DNA of 64,000 nucleotides from Chthoniobacteraceae bacterium (GCA_028293625.1 JAQGOL010000025.1:248001-312000); one strand, 5' to 3'; positions 9,142 through 19,029 are shown, counted from the stretch's first letter. Notes: a model not told the origin generated them from the sequence alone. Made by a program: numbers and translations.

Positions 9142-9257
9142 ACAGTACGGAAATCGCGATCCATGAGAAGAGCGGTCCCGGAAACGCGGGATAAAACTGA
9201 AACTTTTCCGGCTTGGGCGCCTGCTATTGTGGAGCGGCGCATTCAATAGCTCGGCTG

Positions 9258-11327
9258 TTACTTCGGCTCAGCCTCTTTCGTATAAGGCTGATGCACATTG
9301 CGGATAGCGGGTAGTGGCAGCTCGCTGGAAATGTAGAGATCGACGTAGCCGTTCTTTGCCTTTGGATCCGGCAGACGTTTCCAGCGGGCTTGCAAAACAA
9401 TCGCCGGGGGCAGATTACCGGCAATCGATACCGGAACGGCAGCCAGGTCACTTGGAGGTGAAAGCGCCCCGTTTTTCCGGGCGATAACCCGATAGAACCG
9501 ATACTCCGGGATAGTCTCAAATTTCGCCTCGCTGACAACCGCTACCAGGTTCTTGTTCGGCCGGCTTTGTTCGAGCTGCCCATTGCGAAGCGCGACTATT
9601 TCCTCCGTCGCATAGACCTCGGGCACAAAATCAAGCCGATGACTTCCGAAAACCAGATATTCAGTGGCAGGCTCCCCTTTTGGCCAGGAAAGGCGCAAGT
9701 TCCCTTGTGGAAGTGCTTCCACAACGACAGGGGTGGGACGCATCGGCACGTCGACTCTAAACTCCACCGGTGAAGACCATTCACCCCAGGTTCCTCCGCG
9801 GCCTTCTGTTCCTTTCCTGCGGGCTTTAACTCGGAGAAAATAGGTCTCGCCCCGGTTGAAAAACGTCGCCGTCAACGGATCAAACACCAGATTTTTTATC
9901 GGAGCACTGACGGAGTCAAAGTTCGGAATGACAAATCTGAAATCCGCGGATGTCGCCACCTGCCACCAATGGCGGTTTACGTCCGGCTCGTGGTCGATCT
10001 CAAACTCCGGCAACGGCCCGGCGCCCTCGCGGCGCTGGATTTTCGGGGCGAGGCCGATCGGATCGTGAAAGCGCTCAAACTCCACTGAAATGGTAGCTTC
10101 ACCGCGGGGATCCTTTGCATCAATGGCGAGCTGCGTTGTTCCTTTGTGAATGCGTGGAAATGAAACGCGCGAACGCTGGCAATAGACAGAAATCGGACCA
10201 GCATCAGGCTTGGGTTTGATAGTCAGATCAAAGACCGGTTCACCCGGTGGCACTGGAAACGATTCACCATTGCCTTGAGCAGTTATGCCAACGATCGGGT
10301 ATGCGCTCGAGATAGAGACCTCGCCCTCTGCATTCGAGCGCAACGCGGGATCGATGACCCATTCCACAAGGCAAAGAGCCGATTCGCGCAGCCCTTCCCA
10401 GGCCAGAATATTCGTTGTTCCAGCCGGATTTTCCGGGGAGCGGTCGTGATGGAAAATCAGCTTTTCACCGGGCAACAAAGTCTCGTGACGAAGCGCGATA
10501 TCGGGCGTCTTATGCTTGAGCGGCTTGCGCTCGCGCGGATCGATATATTCAAAGAGCGAAGTATTAAAAGCCGAGTTCACCAGAGACTTCGGCGAATGTT
10601 TGCCAAAGACCTTGGTCCGCAGCGCAATCAACGGGTCGGCGGCAATGTCCGCCGCGGAAGCAAGAGTGCGATTATCCCAGCCATGGTAGCAGACATTCTG
10701 ATCACCATCGATGACATGCCAGCCGCCATCGTAGAAGTATTCCGCAACGGTATGCCCGTTTAGCGCGATCCGGCGGCCAGGAATTCCGGCGTGTTCAAAA
10801 AACCGTGCCAGGACTTCGCTATCTTCCCCGCAGTAGGTATATCCCCAAAAATTCAGGGCTCCCACAGGATGCTCACTTGCTTTGCTGCCACTGGAAGCGT
10901 GTGAGCGGCTATCTTTCCAGAAAGTATAAAAACGCTCGACCAAAAGCCGGGGTTCGGCCGGCAGATGCAGGCTATCGCGGAGTTTGTCCACGCTACTCCA
11001 ATCCTGGCCGTCAACGATAAGGAGCCGGCCAGTGAGCGGCACCGCGCCACTGTTGACCAGTGTGATCCGACGCGAGAAATGGCGCATGGCCACCCCGTGC
11101 TGTCCGTAGCCGCGTGGATCGCGCAAACCGGCATCGTCCACGGAGACGTCAATGTCCAAAGCGCACGATTTGCCGGCTTGCACCTTCCTGACAATGATCT
11201 CTCCACAAACCGTTCCTTCCGAGCAGCCGAGCGCGAAAACCATCAGCATGGCGGATCTGCCGGTAAGCCGGTTCAAGAGACGGGAGCTCAAAAAAATCCG
11301 GCGAAGATCGCGAACGGTATAAAGCAT
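9258..11327 (-). CDS. Secreted transglutaminase-like protein
   Basis: A 689-residue protein with an N-terminal hydrophobic stretch near residues 25-35 ending in 'ALGC', which could be a signal peptide or an imperfect lipobox. The transglutaminase-like catalytic triad is visible as C166 in 'WGYTYCGEDSEV', H192 in 'LNGHTVAEYF' and D207 in 'WHVIDGDQN', with the family's usual spacing. Downstream beta-rich regions include at least one fibronectin-like stretch (about 530-640). In bacteria this fold usually gives cysteine proteases or amidases rather than protein cross-linkers, so the reaction is uncertain. It probably acts in the periplasm or on the cell surface. It is divergent from the hypothetical gene at 11530 and has no obvious partner. 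Confidence 0.65.
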   Translation of the reverse strand: MLYTVRDLRRIFLSSRLLNRLTGRSAMLMVFALGCSEGTVCGEIIVRKVQAGKSCALDIDVSVDDAGLRDPRGYGQHGVAMRHFSRRITLVNSGAVPLTGRLLIVDGQDWSSVDKLRDSLHLPAEPRLLVERFYTFWKDSRSHASSGSKASEHPVGALNFWGYTYCGEDSEVLARFFEHAGIPGRRIALNGHTVAEYFYDGGWHVIDGDQNVCYHGWDNRTLASAADIAADPLIALRTKVFGKHSPKSLVNSAFNTSLFEYIDPRERKPLKHKTPDIALRHETLLPGEKLIFHHDRSPENPAGTTNILAWEGLRESALCLVEWVIDPALRSNAEGEVSISSAYPIVGITAQGNGESFPVPPGEPVFDLTIKPKPDAGPISVYCQRSRVSFPRIHKGTTQLAIDAKDPRGEATISVEFERFHDPIGLAPKIQRREGAGPLPEFEIDHEPDVNRHWWQVATSADFRFVIPNFDSVSAPIKNLVFDPLTATFFNRGETYFLRVKARRKGTEGRGGTWGEWSSPVEFRVDVPMRPTPVVVEALPQGNLRLSWPKGEPATEYLVFGSHRLDFVPEVYATEEIVALRNGQLEQSRPNKNLVAVVSEAKFETIPEYRFYRVIARKNGALSPPSDLAAVPVSIAGNLPPAIVLQARWKRLPDPKAKNGYVDLYISSELPLPAIRNVHQPYTKEAEPK

Positions 11328-11529
11328 AACGGATTAACTATCAGAAAAAAGGCTCATCAAGGCTGCGTGCAGGAGTTGAAACAGACTGGAGGTGGCGTGT
11401 TTGTGGGTCAACGCGGATGCGCATGGTTTTCTTGGGTGAGCCGCAATTTCACGCAGCGATTGTATTTTTAGAAAGCGATGTTTTTTTTGCAGATGCAAAA
11501 GGTGGCCCGCCCGGTCCATTCTTGCATTC

Positions 11530-12084
11530 ATGAACCTCTCGAATATCCACGTCGTGCTTGAGGCGGATGGTTTTCACATTGTTGACAATCAGAAGGAGAT
11601 ACCAGAGGGCGTTTTGATTGAGATCAAATGCGAAACCGCCGAGGGCTGGAGTTGCAAACAATTCGGGTTTGAACGGGATCGTCCGACGCTGCTTCACCCT
11701 TTTAGACGAAGCATGTTCATCTATACCGGAGGCAAGCCACTGCGGGTTTTTATTGAAGGCTGGGAAAAATCGCGGACCGGCGGCCGGCGCTCGCAATTGG
11801 ATCCTGGACCCTCGGACAACGCAGGCGATTTTTACTGTTATCCGGAACCGGGTGACAGCCGATGGAGCGACGACCATCTCCCGTTTTTCCTCGGAAAAGA
11901 ATTTGAGGAAAGCCGCGTCGACCCGGGCTTCCTGGAGGCGAGCCCGCTCGATCGTTTCTCTGAATCGAACGACGCCGTTGAAACGCTGCCCGTTACGCTC
12001 CTTGAAGATGAAATGACGCCTGCCGATGAGCCGGTATGCGCGGATGAATCGCCGATGCAATCCCCCGAGCCGAACGCTTATTAA
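11530..12084 (+). CDS. Hypothetical acidic protein
   Basis: A 184-residue protein of unknown function with no signal peptide or membrane segment. The first 90 residues are mixed beta-like sequence with two cysteines ('IKCETAEGWSCKQF'). The last 60 residues are strongly acidic and proline-containing, and probably disordered. No Shine-Dalgarno sequence is obvious before the ATG. It is followed after about 80 bp by a secreted thioredoxin gene on the same strand. I know of no family match. Confidence 0.5.
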   Translation: MNLSNIHVVLEADGFHIVDNQKEIPEGVLIEIKCETAEGWSCKQFGFERDRPTLLHPFRRSMFIYTGGKPLRVFIEGWEKSRTGGRRSQLDPGPSDNAGDFYCYPEPGDSRWSDDHLPFFLGKEFEESRVDPGFLEASPLDRFSESNDAVETLPVTLLEDEMTPADEPVCADESPMQSPEPNAY

Positions 12085-12163
12085 GCCCCTTATTCCGCGA
12101 CCGCGATGGACCGGCGAAAACGCATTGAAACAGCATCCGCAAATTCTTTATTATCCCGCCGTT

Positions 12164-12613
12164 ATGAACTCCCCTTTTATCCGTTTCGCCCTTGTCGCAG
12201 CCGTCTCCGCTCTGACTTCGTCGGCCCTCCTTGCGGCCGGAGGCTGGGACGATGATTATTCAAAAGCGCTCACTCAAGCCAAGGCCGAGAAGAAGATGGT
12301 GCTTCTCGATTTCACCGGCTCCGACTGGTGCGGCTGGTGCATGAAGCTGGGCAAGGAAGTCTTCTCCAAAAAGGAGTTTAAAGATTATGCCAAAGGGAAC
12401 CTTGTATTGGTGGAAGTCGATTTTCCGCAGGGCAAACGCCAGAGCAAAAAGCTGAAGGACCAAAACGAGAAACTCAAGGGTGAGTTTGCCATCCACGGCT
12501 ATCCGACCATCATTATGCTCGATTCCGAAGGGAAAAAAATCGGCCAGCTCGGTTACATGGAAGGCGGCGCGGAACCCTTTATCGCCGCGCTCGACAAGCT
12601 CAAGGCGCACTAA
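12164..12613 (+). CDS. Exported thioredoxin-like thiol-disulfide protein
   Basis: A 149-residue protein. The ATG at 12164 opens a clear signal peptide (hydrophobic residues 8-24, 'SALLAAG' cleavage region), whereas the longer frame from 12026 adds an unlikely leader. The mature part has the thioredoxin active site W55-C56-G-W-C59 within 'FTGSDWCGWC', the cis-proline region 'IHGYPTIIMLD', and a C-terminal 'YMEGGAEPFIAALDKL' helix. The 'GSDWCGWC' form is typical of thioredoxin-7/DUF255-related exported proteins in Planctomycetes and Verrucomicrobia. It likely reduces or isomerises disulfides in the periplasm; its partner is unknown. Its stop is only 4 bp from the convergent AsmA-like gene. Confidence 0.85.
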   Translation: MNSPFIRFALVAAVSALTSSALLAAGGWDDDYSKALTQAKAEKKMVLLDFTGSDWCGWCMKLGKEVFSKKEFKDYAKGNLVLVEVDFPQGKRQSKKLKDQNEKLKGEFAIHGYPTIIMLDSEGKKIGQLGYMEGGAEPFIAALDKLKAH

Positions 12614-12617
12614 GGCT

Positions 12618-14003
12618 TTATTTAAAAAGCAGGTCGAGGGCGCCTTTGATGACCCCTTTGCCTGTCTCAATCGTGCCGCGCACCCCGCCTTCAACGCCCT
12701 CGATCAGCGCCCCTTTGGCCGCGGCGGCAAGACGCGGGGAAAGATCTTCCTCCGGTTTATCAAGCGGGCCGACCAGCCGCATTGGAGTCCAGACATAACC
12801 GCCGCGGGCCTGGGTAAAAACACGCTCCTGTGAGCCGGGCAGCCATTGCAGACTCGATGGAGTAACGCCCACTTCAAAAGCGCCATCAATTTTCCCATCC
12901 TGCACGGTAAAAGCCCCTTCCATCCGGATCAGTCCAACCGATTCCACGACAAAGTTTTGTACCGTGGTTCGCTGGTTTTCCTGCCTGAAATCCGCCGAGG
13001 CTTTGGTCAGCTTTAACGTGCGAAATTGCTGGAGCCGGGTAAAAGTCGCGATCTGATCCAGGACCGGCAATGCCTCGAGCTGGCCGTTTTCGAGATTGAG
13101 TTTGCCTGATACAACCAGGCCATTTTTTATCGGCAGCGGAGTGCGTGCGTCGATCTCGCCTGAAACCGTGCCGTGCAGGCGGACCCGCCAATCGGCGGCC
13201 AGCAACGGAGTGACCGAAATCCCGGAGAGTGCCGCATGCAAATCGAGGGCGGAGCCGGGATTGATTTCTCCATTGACCCGCACGGTGCCGCCATCGTTTT
13301 GACGCAATTCCGCCGATTGCACGAAAATGGAAGGGGCTTGGTAGCGCATCTGCACGCGGCCCACATCCAGGGATGGAAATCCGGCTTGCTCGAGGCGGCC
13401 GCCGTTCCCCACGATGGCCCAGCCGCCGTCGCTTGGGGTCATTTCCAGGCGCGTCCCCCGCAGAGAACCCGCGTCGCCCCAAAACAGGTTGGTTTCGCGA
13501 ATCGAAGCCGAACCGATCTCAACACGATCGGGCAGCCAACCGCGGAAAGAAGATGCCGGGGCGCCAGATGCCGGCGTTTCCATCACGGGCGACGGACTCT
13601 CCAGCCGGGTGCCATCAAAATGAACGTCGAGCCGCTGAGTGCTGACCTGTTCAATCCGCCATACATGATCGAAAAAACCGCGCCAGCTTACCTCGGCCCG
13701 GATCTGATCCAGGCGAAGCTTGGAAAAGGCGGCACTCTCATCCCCTTGAGCTTGGAAGGTCTCCGAATAGAGATCTTTCCCGGAAAAAGCAAACGGCGCA
13801 AACTCGCTTCTGGCGTGAAGCAATCCGTCAGACTTGGCGCTGATGAATTGCTGAAAACGAGCACTCCGCAAATACGTTTCGATTGCCGACTTGCCCGCCA
13901 GGATGCCGATGACTCCAAGTACCCAAAACGCCGCGAATCCCCAATAAAGAAAGGGTTTGATCCGCCTTTTAACAACGGGCTGACGGCGGGGGCTGATGCT
14001 CAT
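12618..14003 (-). CDS. AsmA-like membrane-anchored envelope protein
   Basis: About 461 residues from the ATG at 14003 (ATG at 14015 is an alternative). A single N-terminal membrane anchor ('FLYWGFAAFWVLGVIGILAG') is followed by a long beta-rich periplasmic region. Its end resembles the C-terminal part of AsmA/DUF3971-type proteins: 'GTVSGEIDARTPLPIKNGLVVSGKL' style repeats and a section about adding to a basis set ('LEALPVLDQIATFTRLQQFRTL'). AsmA-family proteins help lipid transport between the membranes or outer-membrane assembly. The family call rests on general pattern, not on a decisive motif. Its start codon lies on the same CATG as a possible start of the divergent ABC transporter gene. 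Confidence 0.6.
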   Translation of the reverse strand: MSISPRRQPVVKRRIKPFLYWGFAAFWVLGVIGILAGKSAIETYLRSARFQQFISAKSDGLLHARSEFAPFAFSGKDLYSETFQAQGDESAAFSKLRLDQIRAEVSWRGFFDHVWRIEQVSTQRLDVHFDGTRLESPSPVMETPASGAPASSFRGWLPDRVEIGSASIRETNLFWGDAGSLRGTRLEMTPSDGGWAIVGNGGRLEQAGFPSLDVGRVQMRYQAPSIFVQSAELRQNDGGTVRVNGEINPGSALDLHAALSGISVTPLLAADWRVRLHGTVSGEIDARTPLPIKNGLVVSGKLNLENGQLEALPVLDQIATFTRLQQFRTLKLTKASADFRQENQRTTVQNFVVESVGLIRMEGAFTVQDGKIDGAFEVGVTPSSLQWLPGSQERVFTQARGGYVWTPMRLVGPLDKPEEDLSPRLAAAAKGALIEGVEGGVRGTIETGKGVIKGALDLLFK

Positions 14004-15786
14004 GAGGGAGGCCATTTTTGCAGCTGACAAACTTGCGTCAACCCACAATCCTCGCCCGACCGTGCTTGCCCTCCGCGACCTCTCTCTTCAGGTCGGAAAC
14101 GCCCCCGACGAACAGCTTCTACTCGCTGAGTTGAATGTGCAGTTTCCGACAAAACATTTTGTGGCGATTCTTGGCCCCTCGGGCTGTGGGAAAAGCACGT
14201 TGTTAAAAGTGATCGCAGGGGTGCGCGAATCGACCGCCGGCCAGATCCGCTGGAAAGGCCGCGATCTTGCGGAGGAAGGCGATTTTGACCCGCACGAGAT
14301 CGGCTACGTGCCGCAGTTCAGCATCGCGTTTGATCTGCTGACGGTTTGGGAGAGTGTGCGGGCGGCGTTTGATCTCCGCGTCAGCGGCCTCGATGCTGAA
14401 GCCGGCGAGGAACGAATCAACCGGATTTTGCGCGAGGTAGGGATTGAGGAAATCGCCGACCGCCGGGTCCAGCTTCTTTCCGGCGGGCAAAAGCGGCGGC
14501 TGGCTCTGGCGCTTGAATTAATCAGCGCGCCACGGCTTCTGCTTTGCGATGAAGTGACAAGCGGCCTCGATCCCAAAGCGGAGGATGAAATCGTGCAGCT
14601 CATGCATGCGATCTCGCGCGAGGACAATCGCATCGTGCTCTCCGTGACCCATAGTCTTCGGCATCTCGCGCTTTACGACAGCGTGCTGGTGCTTACCGAG
14701 GGACGCCTCGCGTACCACGGATCGCCCCGCAGCCTGCTCCATTATTTTCACGTCGAACATCCCGATGAACTTTATCCGCGCCTGGCGATGCGCGATGCCG
14801 AGGAATGGCATGATTCATGGCAAAAATATCGCGCCGCTTATTACGAAGAATTCGCGGGTCAGCCGCCCGACCCGGCAGCTGCCAACGATGTGCCAGATCC
14901 CGAGGAAACCGCGGCGAACGCGCCGCTGATTCACACTCCGGGCGTTCTGGCGCAGTTTATTGTGTTGTTTGCACGACGGTGGCGCTTGTTTTTTCGCGAT
15001 CGCGGCCAGTTGCTGCTTCAATTGGCGCTCATGCTCGGGTTCCCGTGCCTGGTGATCATCTTCGCCCTGAACGGCATTCCGCAGATTAAGGTGCCAACCG
15101 ACGGCGGCGGCAATGTGCTCGATCAAATCCGCAGCCAGCTCAGTTACAACACCGAGCTTCTCCATACCGGCAGCCTGGTTTCCGGGTTGATCATGTTTCA
15201 GGTCGTGCTCCTTTCCCTGATGGGGTCCAACAACGCGGCAAGGGAAATTGCCGGCGAACGGCTGATCCTGGAAAAAGAGAAGTTCGCGGGGCTGCGTCCC
15301 CTGGCCTACGTCGCTTCCAAGGCGGCCTTTCTCGGCATCCTGGTCGTGGCACAATCGGTCTGGATGGCGGTTTTTGTGAACATGATCGTCCGTTTTCCGG
15401 GCAGTCTGCCTACCCAGATCGTGCTGCTGACGCTGGTCAACGCGGCGCTCACCTCAATCTGCCTGGCCATTTCAAGCATCATGAAATCTGCAGAGCAAGC
15501 CTCGCTTGTCTCGGTCTACCTGGTCGGATTCCAGTTGCCATTAAGTGGCGCCGTGCTCGCCCTGCCAGCCGGTTTAAACTGGATTACCCAGCCATTCATT
15601 GCTTCCTACTGGGGCTGGTCCGGATTTCTTCAAACCCTGCGCGATACCCGTCTTTACGATGCCGTTCAGCTGGTTACCCAAACCCAACTGGCCTCCGCGC
15701 CGCTGGCAATCTGGGTCCTGCTCACCCACATTCTGCTGGGGCTTTTCATCGCCTACACGGGCGTCAAAAGCTCGCGCTGGGATTAG
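13996..15786 (+). CDS. ABCG-type ABC transporter, fused ATPase and permease
   Basis: A protein of about 596 residues with the ATPase first and membrane domain second, the half-transporter order of ABCG/White proteins. The nucleotide-binding domain (about 25-245) has Walker A 'GPSGCGKST' near residue 60, signature 'LSGGQKRR', Walker B 'LLLCDEVTSGLD' and the H-loop 'VTHSLRH'. A charged linker leads to an ABC2-type membrane domain (about 325-590) with six probable helices. Substrate is unknown; candidates include lipids or small hydrophobic compounds. It would work as a dimer. The start is uncertain: ATGs at 13996 and 14002 overlap the divergent AsmA-like gene, while a GTG at 14062 would avoid the overlap and still precede the ATPase domain. 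Confidence 0.88.
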   Translation: MLMREAIFAADKLASTHNPRPTVLALRDLSLQVGNAPDEQLLLAELNVQFPTKHFVAILGPSGCGKSTLLKVIAGVRESTAGQIRWKGRDLAEEGDFDPHEIGYVPQFSIAFDLLTVWESVRAAFDLRVSGLDAEAGEERINRILREVGIEEIADRRVQLLSGGQKRRLALALELISAPRLLLCDEVTSGLDPKAEDEIVQLMHAISREDNRIVLSVTHSLRHLALYDSVLVLTEGRLAYHGSPRSLLHYFHVEHPDELYPRLAMRDAEEWHDSWQKYRAAYYEEFAGQPPDPAAANDVPDPEETAANAPLIHTPGVLAQFIVLFARRWRLFFRDRGQLLLQLALMLGFPCLVIIFALNGIPQIKVPTDGGGNVLDQIRSQLSYNTELLHTGSLVSGLIMFQVVLLSLMGSNNAAREIAGERLILEKEKFAGLRPLAYVASKAAFLGILVVAQSVWMAVFVNMIVRFPGSLPTQIVLLTLVNAALTSICLAISSIMKSAEQASLVSVYLVGFQLPLSGAVLALPAGLNWITQPFIASYWGWSGFLQTLRDTRLYDAVQLVTQTQLASAPLAIWVLLTHILLGLFIAYTGVKSSRWD

Positions 15787-15816
15787 GCGACCAGCAAATG
15801 GAGCGCGCGGCAGACT

Positions 15817-17091
15817 TCAGGCATTGCTACTGCACCATCCCCGCACTTCGTCCACGTCATCGCCCGGGCCGACGATAGCAACGCCCAGGCGGCTGTGGTG
15901 GAGGCAATGGCAGGCAACAGCCTGGATCTCTTCAGCGGTCACAGCGCAGATCTGTTTTTCGATCTCCTCGGGATTAAGAATCTTGCCGTAACCAAGGAGG
16001 CTTTCACCCATCCACATCATCTGGTTGGTGGTGCTTTCCAAACCCATGAGCGTTTGTCCGATTGTATAATCCTGGGCTTTTTTCAGTTCACCCTTTGACG
16101 GCTTACGATGGCAGATCAATTTGAGTTCACGCAGGATCATGATGAACGCTTTTTTGAGCTTCGAATGATCGAGGCCCGCACTGATATGAATGGCGCCGGT
16201 ATCCTCCAGGGTGACCATGCTGCTTGAAACGTTGTAGCAGTAGCCATGCTGTTCACGGAGCTTTTGGAAGAGGCGTGAACTCATATTCTCCCCCAAAATC
16301 ACGCTCAGGAGCTTCAGTGCGAACCGGCGCTTGTCTCCGCGGCCAAACGCATGAAAACCCATTGCCAGCTGCGTTTGCTCCGTCTCTTGTTTATGAAGGG
16401 CCACGCGCGTCCCCTCATTGTAAACCGGGACCCGGGAGAAACGCGGGCGCCGGCCCCGGGGCAACTGGCTTAAAGTAGGCGCAAGCGTTTCCACGGCGCG
16501 CTCATGGCTCACATTGCCGGCTACGGTAACGATCGTGGTGCGGCCATTGTAATGGCGGCCGAGGAACTCGCGAAAATGCGGTTCCTGAAGGGAAGCGATT
16601 GTATCGACACTGCCGGTAAGCGGGCGCCCAAGGGCATGGCCGGGCCACATGGTTTCGGTCAGGAGCTCTTGCGCATGCTGGGCGGGATGATCGCGATACA
16701 TGAGAATCTCCTCGCGTATCACATCCCGTTCGCGGTCGATTTCGGCGGGAGCCAGTTCGCTGCAAAGATACATGTCAGCGAGCACATCACACAGCTTGGG
16801 CAGATGCTGGGCTCCGGCCTTTGCGTAATAACAGGTGTGATCCTCGGTCGTGAAAGCATTCAGGTACCCGCCCAATCCTTCCACTGCCTCGCTAATCTGG
16901 CGCGCATTGCGGCGCTTGGTTCCTTTAAAGAGCAGATGCTCAATAAAATGCGCGATCCCACTTTGGGCCGGGGTCTCGTGGCGGCCGCCGATCGCCGCCC
17001 AGAATCCAACGCTCACACTTTTCATGTGCGGCATTGAGACTGAGGAGATACGGACTCCGTTCCTGAGGGTCGTAAGGCTGTATTGATCCAT
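15817..17091 (-). CDS. M16 family zinc peptidase (processing peptidase-like)
   Basis: A 424-residue member of the pitrilysin/M16B family, close to the usual length for a single two-domain subunit. The inverted zinc motif HxxEH is present (H48-F-I-E51-H52 in 'SGIAHFIEHLLFKGT'), with the distal glutamate in 'RDVIREEILMYRDHP'. 'GGYLNAFTTEDHTCYYAK' and the C-terminal 'GLESTTNQMMWMGE' are also characteristic. No signal peptide is seen, so it is probably cytoplasmic, like many bacterial YmxG-type peptidases whose substrates are poorly known. It lies 20 bp after ispD on the same strand and probably shares a transcript with ispD and the YqeY-like gene. Confidence 0.93.
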   Translation of the reverse strand: MDQYSLTTLRNGVRISSVSMPHMKSVSVGFWAAIGGRHETPAQSGIAHFIEHLLFKGTKRRNARQISEAVEGLGGYLNAFTTEDHTCYYAKAGAQHLPKLCDVLADMYLCSELAPAEIDRERDVIREEILMYRDHPAQHAQELLTETMWPGHALGRPLTGSVDTIASLQEPHFREFLGRHYNGRTTIVTVAGNVSHERAVETLAPTLSQLPRGRRPRFSRVPVYNEGTRVALHKQETEQTQLAMGFHAFGRGDKRRFALKLLSVILGENMSSRLFQKLREQHGYCYNVSSSMVTLEDTGAIHISAGLDHSKLKKAFIMILRELKLICHRKPSKGELKKAQDYTIGQTLMGLESTTNQMMWMGESLLGYGKILNPEEIEKQICAVTAEEIQAVACHCLHHSRLGVAIVGPGDDVDEVRGWCSSNA

Positions 17092-17111
17092 CGTGTCGGT
17101 GGGAAAAGCCG

Positions 17112-17846
17112 CTATTGCGATACGGGTGGCGCTTTCCTGGCTCTGGGCGTTTTAACGAGCTTCTTTTTGTGCCGGAGCGCGATGACGTGTTCGGCCAGCT
17201 CAAGGTCATGGGGAAAAGTGATTTTAAAATTCCAATCCTCGTTTTTTAAGAGCGCGATCTTTTTGCCAAGCTTCTGCACGGCCGAGACTTCATCGGTGAC
17301 CATCTCGTGTTTGGCCATCAATGCCGCGTAAGCCTGAAGGATGAGTCCGCTGCTAAAAACCTGCGGGGTTTGCATTGCCCAAAGCCCGGTTCGCTCCACG
17401 CTTTCCTGCACCATCTGCTCCACCGACGCCCGTTTCACCGTGTCGGGGATGGGCGATGCACAACAGGCCGCGCCATGTTTTTCGGCCATTGCGAGGCAGG
17501 CGCGGATCAGCTTGGGAGTGGTCAGAGGCCGGGCTCCGTCATGGATTGCCACGTAGCGGCTGCATTTGCTCTCAATGGCCTGGAGCCCTTTCCACACCGA
17601 AAGATGCCGCTCCGCACCGCCTGCGATGACCTTTTTCACCTTCGGCAGCTTTTCCTGGCTTAATAAAACATTAAATTCCTCCAGCCGATCTTCCCTGGCT
17701 ACGACGATGATTTCGTCGACTTCAGACGTGTCTGAAAATGCTTTAAGCGAATGCCAGATAACCGGCTTGCCGGCCAGAGTGACAAAGAGTTTGTCAAAAC
17801 CCATTCGGCGTGAACTGCCGGCTGCGACGATGATTGCGGAGACCAT
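17112..17846 (-). CDS. ispD: 2-C-methyl-D-erythritol 4-phosphate cytidylyltransferase
   Basis: A 244-residue cytoplasmic enzyme of the non-mevalonate (MEP) isoprenoid pathway, transferring CMP from CTP to methylerythritol phosphate. The N-terminal nucleotide-binding loop 'AAGSSRRMGFDKLF', the 'HDGARPLT' motif and the 'MQTPQVFSSGLI' segment are diagnostic. A lysine/arginine-rich tail of about 18 residues extends past the usual end. It lies downstream of the YqeY-like gene and 20 bp upstream of the M16 peptidase gene. The window holds no other MEP pathway genes. Confidence 0.95.
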   Translation of the reverse strand: MVSAIIVAAGSSRRMGFDKLFVTLAGKPVIWHSLKAFSDTSEVDEIIVVAREDRLEEFNVLLSQEKLPKVKKVIAGGAERHLSVWKGLQAIESKCSRYVAIHDGARPLTTPKLIRACLAMAEKHGAACCASPIPDTVKRASVEQMVQESVERTGLWAMQTPQVFSSGLILQAYAALMAKHEMVTDEVSAVQKLGKKIALLKNEDWNFKITFPHDLELAEHVIALRHKKKLVKTPRARKAPPVSQ

Positions 17847-17912
17847 GGGGGTGGGAAAAAGGGCTTACGAAATAGATAACCCAAAGGCGATTCAAGACGC
17901 CGGGTCTGAAAT

Positions 17913-18380
17913 TTAACGGTTTTGATTTGTAACGTTGGAAAGCTGCGCCGCGACCGCCTGACTTAATGCTTTGCCATCGGCACGGCCGGCTGCCAGTTCA
18001 TTGGCCAGTTTCATGACGGCACCCATCTGAGCCCGTGAGGTGGCTCCTGTTTCAGCCACGGCGCGCGCCACCAAACCGGCAAGTTCTTCCTCGGAAAAAG
18101 GGTGCGGCAAATAATCTGCAAGCATTTCAAGCTCCGCCTGCTCGCGCTCCGCCAGCTCCGGCCGGTTCCCCTTTTGAAACGCTTCGATGGCGTCCTGGCG
18201 TTTCTTAACCTCTTTTCGCACAACGGCGAGCGCGCTTGCCTCATCGAGCTTAAGACCGCCTTGCTCAATCGATGCGTTTTTAAGCGCGCTTTTGAGCATT
18301 CGAATCACGCCAAGCCGATCAGCCTGACGCGCTTTCATTGCCGTTTTAAGGTCTTCGTCAATTCGATCCTGAAAATCCAT
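17913..18380 (-). CDS. GatB/YqeY domain protein
   Basis: A 155-residue protein of the YqeY family, which resembles the tRNA-binding C-terminal part of the amidotransferase subunit GatB. The ATG at 18380 was chosen because the family begins there with '[19 protein letters not shown]'. Other family landmarks are '[13 protein letters not shown]', '[20 protein letters not shown]', and the C-terminal 'GADG-LS-AVAAQL' region. Its exact function is unknown. A 48-base in-frame upstream extension to 18428 has no family resemblance. Confidence 0.92.
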   Translation of the reverse strand: MDFQDRIDEDLKTAMKARQADRLGVIRMLKSALKNASIEQGGLKLDEASALAVVRKEVKKRQDAIEAFQKGNRPELAEREQAELEMLADYLPHPFSEEELAGLVARAVAETGATSRAQMGAVMKLANELAAGRADGKALSQAVAAQLSNVTNQNR

Positions 18381-18505
18381 GGGGCCGGGAACCCTACGCG
18401 ATGACTCCCGGGGCGCAAACCCTTTCACTGCAACAAGCGGCGCTTCATTTTGCCAATGGTGCGTTGGTGGCAGCGCGCCATCCGTTACCCCGCCGTATTA
18501 ATAGA

Positions 18506-18958
18506 ATGAGCATTCTTAGTGAATTCAAAGACTTCATCAACCGCGGCAATGTGGTCGATCTCGCGGTTGGTGTGGTGATCGGCGCCGCTTTTAGCAAGGT
18601 GGTCACTTCGCTCGTGGATGATTTGCTGATGCCGCCCATTGGAAAAATTTTAGGCAATCTCGATTTCAGCAACCTCTATTTCTCGCTCTCGGAAAAAACA
18701 CCGCCGGCAGGTTCACTGGCTGAAGTCAGAAAGCTCGGCCTGCCGGTGATCGCTTGGGGAAACTTTTTAACCGTTGTCATTAATTTCCTCATCGTTGCGT
18801 TGTGCATTTTCCTCGTGGTCAAAGCCGTCAATGCATTGAAGAAAAAGCAGGCCGTCCAGCCGTCGCCGGAACCAAAGGATGTGGTGCTGCTGCGTGAAAT
18901 CCGCGACTTACTCAAAACCGGACCAACGCCGCGCTTCCCTGAAGGCGGCGCACAATAA
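18506..18958 (+). CDS. mscL: Large-conductance mechanosensitive channel
   Basis: A 150-residue inner-membrane channel subunit; five copies form the tension-gated pore that releases solutes on hypo-osmotic shock. The ATG at 18506 gives the family N-terminus '[20 protein letters not shown]', directly followed by the first helix '[18 protein letters not shown]' and 'LLMPPIG'. The second helix is '[17 protein letters not shown]', and the cytoplasmic helix 'LLREIRDLL' ends it. The longer frame from 18401 adds 35 unlikely residues. It stands alone on the plus strand, divergent from the YqeY-like gene. Confidence 0.96.
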   Translation: MSILSEFKDFINRGNVVDLAVGVVIGAAFSKVVTSLVDDLLMPPIGKILGNLDFSNLYFSLSEKTPPAGSLAEVRKLGLPVIAWGNFLTVVINFLIVALCIFLVVKAVNALKKKQAVQPSPEPKDVVLLREIRDLLKTGPTPRFPEGGAQ

Positions 18959-19029
18959 ATGAATCCGGCGCAATTTGTCTCTCCGCCGGACAACCAATCG
19001 GCACTCCATTCCCGTTGGGAAGAGACCCA

